This document shows positions 57,933-64,000 of a stretch of 64,000 bases of DNA, one piece after another (the stretch's first letter is position 1; every line of letters begins with the position of its first letter). Under the pieces are notes generated by a model, which was not told the origin of the DNA, did not search any database, and saw nothing but the letters and a program-made list of their open reading frames with translations. Both the position numbers and the translations under genes were made by a program. The DNA lies in assembly GCA_003249955.1 (NCBI GenBank), contig QKHS01000094.1, forward strand, positions 1 through 64,000, read 5' to 3'. The stretch is from Bacteroidales bacterium (GTDB taxonomy: Bacteria > Bacteroidota > Bacteroidia > Bacteroidales > ML635J-15).

Positions 57933-57971
57933 AAAGGAGCTGTCTGAGCATACTCAAACAGCTCCTTTTTT
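57933..57971. terminator. Strong intrinsic terminator, probably bidirectional
   Basis: AAAGGAGCTGT pairs with ACAGCTCCTTT, with a further TGAG/CTCA pairing inside the loop, followed by a run of T. It lies between convergent mutB and the acidic repeat-protein gene; the A-run on the other side would serve the minus-strand gene. Confidence 0.9.
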
Positions 57972-57986
57972 ATTTAATATCTCATA

Positions 57987-58814
57987 TTAAAAATACTCAT
58001 ACACAAACCTGCTGACTCTCCCGGCAGATTCTTCGCTTATAATATTGTTTTCGTCATCACGGGTAGTTATAACTTTAGATGTCATTTCGCCTCCGCCGTC
58101 ATAATGTATCTCAGTTGAAGTCTTTGATTCTTCGTTATATTCAACACTGATTCTACTTCCTGACATTGTAAGTTGTTCCACAGGCTTTCCTTTTTCATCA
58201 TAAGCAATCTTAACCCAATCCAGTTGTCGTCCGCTTGAATTTAATGTCTGTACAGCATTTATTCTTCCGATCTCATTATAATAGTAATGATGCAGCTTAT
58301 CCGGCTTTTTAGAAGTTGTATATTCTTCTTTAAGAATAAGCAGACCATCTTCACGGTATGTGTTTACAATCATACTTTTTATTTTCTCAAATTCGTCATA
58401 TTCTTTAAAACACAGAATATCTCCTTTGTCATTATATTCGGTTTCGGTATATTCTTCTACTTCATCATCTTCGTCACAGCAAACTGTTTTAACCAGTTTT
58501 TTTTCAGAATCTCTTTCATACTTTTTAACCGAAAACCAGCCTCCATCGTAAATTATTTTCTCCGACACAAGTTTTCCGTTATCATCATAAGTATAGAATT
58601 TTTTTTCTCCGTCTAAAATTTCTTCTGATAAAATTCTGCTTTCACTGTCAAATTCTGCTTTGCTTTCAAAAACAGTTTCATTTTCTTCGTCATATTCTTT
58701 GGTAAAAATGTGATTACCATTAATATCAAACTCCCGTATCATAGACAGGTACTCATTGTCTGATTCATTTGAATCTTTTACAAAAGTTTTTATTATCCTG
58801 ATTTTCTTTTCCAT
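57987..58814 (-). CDS. Acidic YD/MORN-like repeat protein of unknown function
   Basis: I do not recognise a specific family. The 275 residues contain about nine repeats of 22-26 residues of the type YDExGKLVSEKxxxDGG, for example FYTYDDNGKLVSEKIIYDGG and KIAYDEKGKPVEQLTMSG, which resemble the YD repeats of Rhs proteins or MORN-like beta repeats. It is strongly acidic and has no signal peptide or membrane segment, so it should be cytoplasmic unless exported by another route. No Rhs core or toxin domain is present. It stands alone between convergent mutB and the divergent kinase gene. Confidence 0.7.
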   Translation of the reverse strand: MEKKIRIIKTFVKDSNESDNEYLSMIREFDINGNHIFTKEYDEENETVFESKAEFDSESRILSEEILDGEKKFYTYDDNGKLVSEKIIYDGGWFSVKKYERDSEKKLVKTVCCDEDDEVEEYTETEYNDKGDILCFKEYDEFEKIKSMIVNTYREDGLLILKEEYTTSKKPDKLHHYYYNEIGRINAVQTLNSSGRQLDWVKIAYDEKGKPVEQLTMSGSRISVEYNEESKTSTEIHYDGGGEMTSKVITTRDDENNIISEESAGRVSRFVYEYF

Positions 58815-58893
58815 TTTATAATTATTATAATTTTATTCAATATGTTTCACAATACGGTTAAAAAATTGTAAAATTGTAAAAAATTTAAGGAAT

Positions 58894-59826
58894 TTGAATC
58901 ATAACTACGAAAATAAATTCTTCTTTCTTATAAATCCCAATGCCGGAAACGAAGGAGGAGAACGGGAATGGCCTATAATTTCAGATCTTCTGAAGAAGCA
59001 TGAATTGCAATATGACTTTGCTTTTACCGAAGCTGTTAGTCATGCCGAAGAAATTATAACAGAGAAAATCTTGGAAGGGTATCGTAAAATTGTAGTAGTT
59101 GGCGGTGACGGGACTCTCAATGAAACTATAAACGGAGTTTTTAAACAATCTGCCGTACCCTCTACTGAAATTTATATAGGTTTAATGCAAATGGGAACCG
59201 GTAATGATTGGGCAAGGTATTACGGGTTTAATTCTGATTATGAAAGTGCTATCCAAAGACTAAAAACAGGTAACAGCATAAGGCAGGATGTGGGTAAAAT
59301 TGATTATCTGGCTGCTGAACATAAAAAATCTGCATATTTTATAAATATTGCCGGACTGTGCTTTGACTCTGTGGTGGTAAAAGCGACAAACCTTATGAAA
59401 GAAAGAGGCCGCAGAACAAAGTCGGCATACATTGTAAGTTTGTTACGCAGCCTGATAAAATATAAACCATGGACTTTAAAAATCTCTATTAATGACGAGG
59501 TTCTGGAAGGGAAGTTTCTGTCAATAAGTATCGGAAACGGAAAATTTTCCGGTAGTGGAATGATGCAAACTCCCGAAGCCATAATAAATGACGGTTTTCT
59601 GGATGTTACAATTTACGAGAATATGCCAAAGCATAAAATCGTTACAAATATTAAAAAATTATATAATGGGAAGATTCTTAGCATAAAAGGGGTGAAATCA
59701 TTTCGTACCAGGAGTTTCAGAATAGAATCGCAACAAACAATATTTGCAGAAACCGATGGAGAGATTATAGGCAGTACTCCTTATGAAATAAGTTTAATTC
59801 CGGATTCTATAAATGTTTTCATTTAG
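58894..59826 (+). CDS. Diacylglycerol kinase family lipid kinase
   Basis: The 310-residue protein belongs to the DagK/YegS/LCB5 lipid kinases, which phosphorylate diacylglycerol or a long-chain base. The N-terminal domain has INPNAGNEGGEREW near 13-26 and the nucleotide-binding GGDGTLNETING near 70-81; MQMGTGNDWARYYGF near 99-113 and the C-terminal LDVTIYENM and AETDGEIIGSTP motifs complete the pattern. The frame opens with a TTG at 58894, preceded by AAGGA at a suitable distance, and no in-frame ATG lies upstream. In Bacteroidota such enzymes may act on sphingoid bases as well, so the exact substrate is open. Confidence 0.88.
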   Translation: MNHNYENKFFFLINPNAGNEGGEREWPIISDLLKKHELQYDFAFTEAVSHAEEIITEKILEGYRKIVVVGGDGTLNETINGVFKQSAVPSTEIYIGLMQMGTGNDWARYYGFNSDYESAIQRLKTGNSIRQDVGKIDYLAAEHKKSAYFINIAGLCFDSVVVKATNLMKERGRRTKSAYIVSLLRSLIKYKPWTLKISINDEVLEGKFLSISIGNGKFSGSGMMQTPEAIINDGFLDVTIYENMPKHKIVTNIKKLYNGKILSIKGVKSFRTRSFRIESQQTIFAETDGEIIGSTPYEISLIPDSINVFI

Positions 59827-59873
59827 TACGCTGTTCCCGGAGTCGTCATTTTCCTGATTTATTGGTTGTAATA

Positions 59874-59976
59874 GAAATAAAATTAATTAGCCACGAAAGC
59901 ACGAAAAAAGGGATTAGACTTTAGTGTTTTAGTGTTTTGGTGGCAAGCAAAGAGAAAGAAAAAACTTAGTGGCGTA
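59874..59976 (+). repeat. Tandem unit 1 with hairpin 59890-59944
   Basis: The unit opens GAAATAAAATTAATTAGCC. Its hairpin pairs GCCACGAAAGCACGAAA with TTTAGTGTTTTGGTGGC (two mismatches and one G-T pair) and is followed by an AAAGAAAAAACTTAGTGGC tail. Confidence 0.8.
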
Positions 59977-60079
59977 GAAATAAAATTAAGTGGCCACGAA
60001 AGCACAAAAAATGGAAAGCCCTTTTAGTGTCTTGGTGTCTTAGTGGCAGGCAAAAAGAAAGAAAAAACTTAGTAGCATA
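59977..60079 (+). repeat. Tandem unit 2 with hairpin 59993-60047
   Basis: This unit has the same length (103 bases) and layout as unit 1. The right arm reads GTGTCTTAGTGGC, so several arm positions differ from unit 1 while most pairing is kept. Confidence 0.8.
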
Positions 60080-60170
60080 GAAATAAAATTAATTAGCCAC
60101 AAAAGCACGAAAACACAAAAAATGGAATTAACCTTTAGTGTCTTGGTGTCTTAGTGGCATAGTGGCATAA
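60080..60170 (+). repeat. Tandem unit 3 with hairpin 60096-60158
   Basis: The opening GAAATAAAATTAATTAGCC is the same as unit 1. The left arm is extended by one more sub-unit (AAAACACAAAAAA), and the tail is replaced by a second AGTGGCATA. It ends 16 bases before the next start codon. Confidence 0.75.
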
Positions 60171-60186
60171 AAACAAAAATGAAAAA

Positions 60187-61041
60187 ATGACAGATTCTCA
60201 CATAAATAATCCAAAGTCTCCGAAATATTATGTTAAACGATGGCTCGATGGCTGTGCCTCTGATCTTGCCAGAAAGAGAGTAATTGACATGCCGGCCGGG
60301 AATGGGGTAACTTCTAAGATACTTCATAATTACGGGGCCTCGGTATTTGCATTTGATTTATTCCCGGAATATTTTAAACTTGAAGAAATTAAATGTCACA
60401 GAGCCGATATAATGTCCGGCATTCCGCTCGAAAACGAATTTGCCGATATTGCAATATGCCAGGAAGGAATAGAACATTTCAGCGATCAGCTTAAGGCTTT
60501 TAAGGAATTCAACAGGGTTTTAAAATCCGGTGGTAAACTGCTTATAACAACTCCGTCATATTCAAACCTGTCGTCACGCTTTAGTTATATGCTTTTCGAA
60601 AGTGAAACCACTAAACGAATGCCGCCAAATGAAATTGACGATATCTGGATGGAGGACAAATCGGTCTCCGAAGAAATCTATCACGGTCATATATTCCTTA
60701 TCGGACTTCAAAAACTAAGAATACTGGCAAAACTTGCCGGCTTTAAAATTCAGGAAATAAAATATGTTCGCTTAAGCAAAGGCTCATTATTCCTGTTCCT
60801 GTTATTTTATCCTCTGATACTTATAAGTTCATATCTGCGTTATCACCGAAACCTAAAAAAGAATCCCGGAATCTCTGCAGAATATAAAAAATCTGTTTAT
60901 CGTGAACAACTTAAAATAAACACATCTGTCAGGAATCTGATAAACCACCATACGTTCATCGTTTTTGAAAAAGAGATAAACCACGAAAATGCCGGCTTCG
61001 GACACAAAGGTAAAACTGTCGGGTTTAACTCACAGACCTGA
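60187..61041 (+). CDS. Class I SAM-dependent methyltransferase
   Basis: This 284-residue protein is a methyltransferase of the Methyltransf_11 type. The SAM loop reads VIDMPAGNGVTSKIL near 37-51, then FAFDLFP as the acidic strand end, and ADIAICQEGIEHFSDQLKAF near 91-110. A hydrophobic stretch near residue 194-214 (LFLFLLFYPLILISSYL) is unusual for a soluble methyltransferase and may tether it to the membrane, as in some lipid or glycan modifiers. The substrate is unknown. It stands directly after the tandem hairpin units and has a methyltransferase of another family as convergent neighbour. Confidence 0.83.
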   Translation: MTDSHINNPKSPKYYVKRWLDGCASDLARKRVIDMPAGNGVTSKILHNYGASVFAFDLFPEYFKLEEIKCHRADIMSGIPLENEFADIAICQEGIEHFSDQLKAFKEFNRVLKSGGKLLITTPSYSNLSSRFSYMLFESETTKRMPPNEIDDIWMEDKSVSEEIYHGHIFLIGLQKLRILAKLAGFKIQEIKYVRLSKGSLFLFLLFYPLILISSYLRYHRNLKKNPGISAEYKKSVYREQLKINTSVRNLINHHTFIVFEKEINHENAGFGHKGKTVGFNSQT

Positions 61042-61091
61042 TATCTGCATTTTACAACGGTATTACTGCCGTGATCATTGAAAGTGTTTTA

Positions 61092-61961
61092 TTACTGCCC
61101 TTTAACCAATCTCACAAAATAACCGTGATCAATAAAATTTCCGGATGTGGATTGTCCATAAACTTTTTCGCAAAATTCAAATTTATGTTGCGGGAAATAG
61201 GTAAGCAGTAGCCTATGTATGAATTTTTCATTCATCGAATGTGAGTACAGGTTCATAATAACAAAAGATTTCCCGTTCATAATCTGAGCGATATCAGCAA
61301 GAAGTTCGTCAATCATTTCTTCGAGAACCCACTTTTCGTTATTTGTTCCGACTCCGATTGCAGGCGGGTCGAGAATAATTCCATCGTATTTACTTCCCCG
61401 TTTAATTTCCCGCGAAACAAACTTAGGGGCATCTTCAGCAATGCATCTTATGTTTTGCAAACCGGAGTTCTGTGCGTTTCTTTTAGTCCAGTCAACAACT
61501 TTCTTAATAGAATCAATATGAGTAACCCGCTCAGAAAATGCTGCTGCTGCAAGACTTGACAATCCGGTATATCCAAATAAATTCAGGAATTGCATTTTTT
61601 CAAATTCCGGACTTATTTTTTCAATAAATTTCCAGTTAAGCACCTGTTCCGGGAATACTCCTATATGTTTTGACCTTGTAAGTGAAAGCTCCGCTTTTAT
61701 TTTAAATTCCCCCGAAGAAAAGTTTATTGTCCACATTTCGGGAACAGGTTTGTAAATATTCCAGACTCCGGCATTTTTTGAAGTTTCAACAAATTCTGCA
61801 TGTGCAATGCTTCGCCATTCTTCGTAAGGCAGAACCGGCTCAAACCCGGCAGTGACTTCAGGTCTTATAAGAACAATACTGCCAAACCTTTCGAGTTTAC
61901 AGGAATTTCCACAATCAATAAGTTCGTATTCCGGCCAGAATTCGTTAAGATTTACTTTCAT
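61092..61961 (-). CDS. RlmI/K-like SAM-dependent methyltransferase (probable RNA target)
   Basis: The 289-residue protein is of the Methyltrans_SAM type related to the 23S rRNA m5C methyltransferase RlmI and the RlmK domain. The SAM site is FLNLFGYTGLSSLAAAA near 125-141; an acidic HIDSIKKVVDWTKRNAQNSGL stretch follows, split over 147-168, and ILDPPAIGVG near 195-204 corresponds to the DPP motif of nucleic-acid methyltransferases. It lacks an N-terminal PUA domain that full RlmI has; the first 80 residues form a short beta domain. The rRNA target is an inference from the family. It lies four bases after the YhbP-like gene. Confidence 0.83.
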   Translation of the reverse strand: MKVNLNEFWPEYELIDCGNSCKLERFGSIVLIRPEVTAGFEPVLPYEEWRSIAHAEFVETSKNAGVWNIYKPVPEMWTINFSSGEFKIKAELSLTRSKHIGVFPEQVLNWKFIEKISPEFEKMQFLNLFGYTGLSSLAAAAFSERVTHIDSIKKVVDWTKRNAQNSGLQNIRCIAEDAPKFVSREIKRGSKYDGIILDPPAIGVGTNNEKWVLEEMIDELLADIAQIMNGKSFVIMNLYSHSMNEKFIHRLLLTYFPQHKFEFCEKVYGQSTSGNFIDHGYFVRLVKGQ

Positions 61962-61965
61962 ACTT

Positions 61966-62391
61966 TTATTTATTCCAATATAATTTTTTCCCGAATCCCA
62001 ACCGGTTATCGGTCATTTTGATATGATTGAGTTTTACTATCCACAAATCAGTATTTATAACAACTGCAAACGGGAATTTTTTAAGATATTTAAGTCTGTA
62101 TTTCGAGTGTTCTGTATTCTCAACTTTTATAAGTTCTCCGGTAAACTGAACGCCTCTGATTTTACCGATAATTTTTGTTTCAAGAACAACAGAACCAGAA
62201 ACCAGAGGATTTTGCATTCCGGTTAAAATATGCTTTGTATCGCTGTCGGATGTAAACAACAGTGCTGCTTCATCTTCCAAATAAACATAAAAACAATTTG
62301 CACACCATGACTCTGAATTATTACTTGTTGCCAATGTAAGAACATGATGTTCCTTAAAAAATTCTGTTATGCGGGATTCGGGTAAAGCCAT
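61966..62391 (-). CDS. YhbP/UPF0306-like flavin-binding split-barrel protein
   Basis: The ATG at 62391 starts a 141-residue protein (MALPESRITEFFKEHHVLTL); the longer frame from 62421 adds ten hydrophobic residues with weaker support. The sequence matches the YhbP (UPF0306) group of the pyridoxamine-phosphate-oxidase-like split barrel: LATSNNSESWCANCFYVYLED near 20-40, FTSDSDTKH near 46-54, and GVQFTGELIKVE near 82-93. The cofactor is likely FMN or heme by family analogy, with unknown function. It appears co-transcribed with the methyltransferase downstream. Confidence 0.8.
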   Translation of the reverse strand: MALPESRITEFFKEHHVLTLATSNNSESWCANCFYVYLEDEAALLFTSDSDTKHILTGMQNPLVSGSVVLETKIIGKIRGVQFTGELIKVENTEHSKYRLKYLKKFPFAVVINTDLWIVKLNHIKMTDNRLGFGKKLYWNK

Positions 62392-62483
62392 GCTTACTAA
62401 AAAAATAAAGTTATTTTGCAAAAATAGCCCTTATTAACGAAATGCAATACAAAATAATTTATGATCCTGAGCTATTCTTCTTA

Positions 62484-63764
62484 TTATTGAAAATTCTGTT
62501 TTCTTTTCCTTTTCTTAAACTCTTCGGTATCCATTAACTTATAAAGTTTGTCCCCGCGGCGAACGAGGCTTTCTGTCGGAATTGAAAACAAGTCGCCCTG
62601 TTCTACTTTTTCAGTTGGAACCAGGTCTTTTCGTATTTCTTTAACAAATTGCTGCAATACTCCTGTTGTCGGGCCCAAGAATAATATCTCGTCACCTACA
62701 GCCAGATCTTCTCCTGTTTCTATTTTGACTTCGGCAACTTCAACGTTAGAGTAGTAGTTAAGAACTTTCCCCAGATAAATTTTTGTTTGGGTAGCCCGCG
62801 AGCCATAAACCTCTGACCATTCTCCCATACGCTTTCCAAGATAGTACCCACCCCAGAAACCACGGTTAAAGACGGTAGTGAGACGTTTTATCCAGTTGTC
62901 AATCTTTTCTTGCGAATATGATCCGTCCAGACATGAATTAATAGCTTCGTTATAGCACTCAACCACAGTTTTTACGTATTCTCCCGAGCGTGCACGGCCT
63001 TCGATTTTAAGGACACTTACACCGGCTTCAATAATTTTATCAATAAAACTTATGGTTGCCAGATCTTTGGGAGACATAAGATACTCGTTATCAACTTCTA
63101 TCTCAGCTCCGGTTTCCTTGTCTGTCAGCAAATAAGGCCTGCGACAGTTTTGCAAACATGAACCACGGTTCGCAGAGTGATAATATTCGTGCAGGCTCAG
63201 GTGGCATTTACCTGAAACAGCCATGCATAATGCCCCGTGGCAAAAGATTTCAATCTGCACCGGATTTCCCGAAGGCCCTTTTATATTTCTTGTTTTTATC
63301 TGATATGTGATGTCGGCAACCTGATCCAAAGTAAGTTCCCTTGCAGTTACCATAACATCACAAAAATTTGAATAAAATTCAACGGCCTCAATATTTGAGA
63401 TATTCAATTGTGTTGAAGCGTGTACTTCCACATTTTTTTTGCGGGCGTACTGCATTACAGAAATATCTGATGCAATCACTGCGGTAACATTCGATTCTGC
63501 AGCAGCATCAATAACCTGATGCATTTTTGATATTTCATCGTCGTAAATGATTGTGTTTACGGTAAGGTATGTTTTAACCCCTGCTTCATCACAAATTTTA
63601 ACGATGTTCTTTAAATCCTCAAAAGTAAAATTATTTGATGAGCGGGCCCGCATATTAAGCTTTTCGATTCCGAAGTAAACAGAATTTGCCCCGGCCTGTA
63701 TAGCTGCCATAAGAGATTCGTATGAACCTACAGGCGCCATTAAGTCTATGTTTTTTCTTTGCAT
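62484..63764 (-). CDS. Peptidase U32 family protein (TrhP/YegQ-like)
   Basis: This 426-residue U32 protein starts KNIDLMAPVGSYESLMAAIQAGA, with the barrel motif VYFGIEKLNMRARS near 29-42. Family signatures are IEIFCHGALCMAVSGKCHLS near 173-192, then RGSCLQNCRRPY near 200-211, where the Cys residues may bind an Fe-S cluster as proposed for U32 members. The short length and motifs fit TrhP (YegQ), which takes part in prephenate-dependent 5-hydroxylation of tRNA uridine 34; older annotations call these collagenase-like peptidases. A C-terminal small beta domain (about 330-410) is present. Its substrate is not proven by sequence. Confidence 0.85.
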   Translation of the reverse strand: MQRKNIDLMAPVGSYESLMAAIQAGANSVYFGIEKLNMRARSSNNFTFEDLKNIVKICDEAGVKTYLTVNTIIYDDEISKMHQVIDAAAESNVTAVIASDISVMQYARKKNVEVHASTQLNISNIEAVEFYSNFCDVMVTARELTLDQVADITYQIKTRNIKGPSGNPVQIEIFCHGALCMAVSGKCHLSLHEYYHSANRGSCLQNCRRPYLLTDKETGAEIEVDNEYLMSPKDLATISFIDKIIEAGVSVLKIEGRARSGEYVKTVVECYNEAINSCLDGSYSQEKIDNWIKRLTTVFNRGFWGGYYLGKRMGEWSEVYGSRATQTKIYLGKVLNYYSNVEVAEVKIETGEDLAVGDEILFLGPTTGVLQQFVKEIRKDLVPTEKVEQGDLFSIPTESLVRRGDKLYKLMDTEEFKKRKRKQNFQ

Positions 63765-63827
63765 AATGCCTGATAATTATTTTGCAAAACTAATATTTTC
63801 AGGTGGTTTTCCAACTAAGCATTATGC

Positions 63828-64000
63828 TCAATCCAGAACTCTGGCGTTTTTAACCTTTTTGTCAAGCAAAGCAATCTCTAACACATCCAGAATTGTAGAA
63901 ACATAATGGAATTTTACGCCTTTGATATAAATCTCTTTTATCTCGGATATGTCTTTTTGATTTTCTTTTGACAATATTATTTCTTTAATTCCTGCACGTT
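63828..64000 (-). CDS. lon: Lon protease, C-terminal end (cut by window edge)
   Basis: The minus-strand frame entering from the right edge encodes RAGIKEIILSKENQKDISEI, then KGVKFHYVSTILDVLEIALLD, and ends NARVLD at the TGA of 63828-63830. RAGIKEIILSKEN and the spacing to the end are characteristic of the last 55 or so residues of the Lon proteolytic domain, just after the catalytic Lys region. About 57 codons are in the window. It lies 63 bases upstream of the U32 gene on the same strand. Confidence 0.85.
   Translation of the reverse strand, partial: RAGIKEIILSKENQKDISEIKEIYIKGVKFHYVSTILDVLEIALLDKKVKNARVLD

Larger units (their letters stand above)
59827..60186. other. Intergenic region with three tandem hairpin units
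   Basis: This 360-base gap between two plus-strand genes is almost wholly occupied by three tandem units of about 103 bases carrying the GCCACGAAA hairpin repeat. No open frame of note and no tRNA is present. Any promoter for the methyltransferase gene at 60187 would have to lie inside the repeats or the last 20 bases. Confidence 0.6.

Noticed and set aside
59874-60170. CRISPR-like regular spacing of repeats
   Set aside because: There are only three 103-base units, each copy is similar over its full length including the interior, and no cas gene is nearby. They are tandem hairpin units, not repeat-spacer arrays.

Overview
The window looks like the chromosome of a low-GC member of the Bacteroidota, most likely class Bacteroidia. 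The evidence is a type IX secretion (T9SS) cargo protein with a C-terminal sorting domain, the long (about 600 aa) form of IspG, the rimP-nusA-infB order, a two-gene methylmalonyl-CoA mutase, and promoter candidates of the TTTG / TAnnTTTG type. I saw no rRNA, tRNA, CRISPR array, transposase or phage gene.

Layout: 1-4264 holds the cut-off end of a membrane sensor histidine kinase and mfd. 4725-6014 is a secreted S37-type peptidase. 6083-27877 is a surface-polysaccharide region. Nearly all of it lies on the minus strand and reads as one long operon with 4-bp overlaps or gaps of a few bases. It starts with an ABC exporter (Wzm, Wzt) and continues through an asparagine-synthetase-like protein, a methyltransferase, VioA/VioF-type enzymes for an N-formylated 4-amino-4,6-dideoxyglucose, a GT56-like transferase, two GT2 transferases, a small SDR, a LegB-like dehydratase, a DegT aminotransferase, an ATP-grasp enzyme, a NeuD/PglD-like acetyltransferase, a CBS/PtmE-like nucleotidyltransferase, a GT-B transferase, a glucuronyl C5-epimerase-like protein, a hexapeptide acyltransferase and a GT4-like transferase. 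An oppositely oriented, very AT-rich membrane protein (polymerase-like) and an O-acyltransferase follow. Together these suggest an ABC-exported glycan with at least two 4-amino sugars and perhaps an epimerised or amidated uronic acid.

28332-33662 encodes a giant PKD-repeat T9SS cargo protein, divergent from the exporter operon. 33741-47877 mixes housekeeping genes (ispG, queG, thiL, ribE) with envelope genes (a VanW-like protein, a membrane-anchored CapD/WbpM-like dehydratase, an LPP20-like lipoprotein, a flippase, a second asparagine-synthetase-like protein) and a secreted repeat protein split by a 13-bp tandem duplication. 47952-53683 carries dusB and the rimP-nusA-infB operon. 53934-57912 is mutA-mutB. 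57987-63764 holds an acidic repeat protein, a diacylglycerol-kinase-like enzyme, two methyltransferases, a YhbP-like protein and a U32 peptidase. The last bases are the C-terminus of Lon.

Three intergenic regions (about 35.7, 47.1 and 60.0 kb) carry copies of an imperfect hairpin repeat built on GCCACGAAA / TTTGGTGGC arms. Each copy is oriented towards the gene that follows it. This repeat, the frameshifting duplication, and the combination of amino-sugar enzymes are the main points for a second look. All assignments come from reading the sequence; no database search was run.
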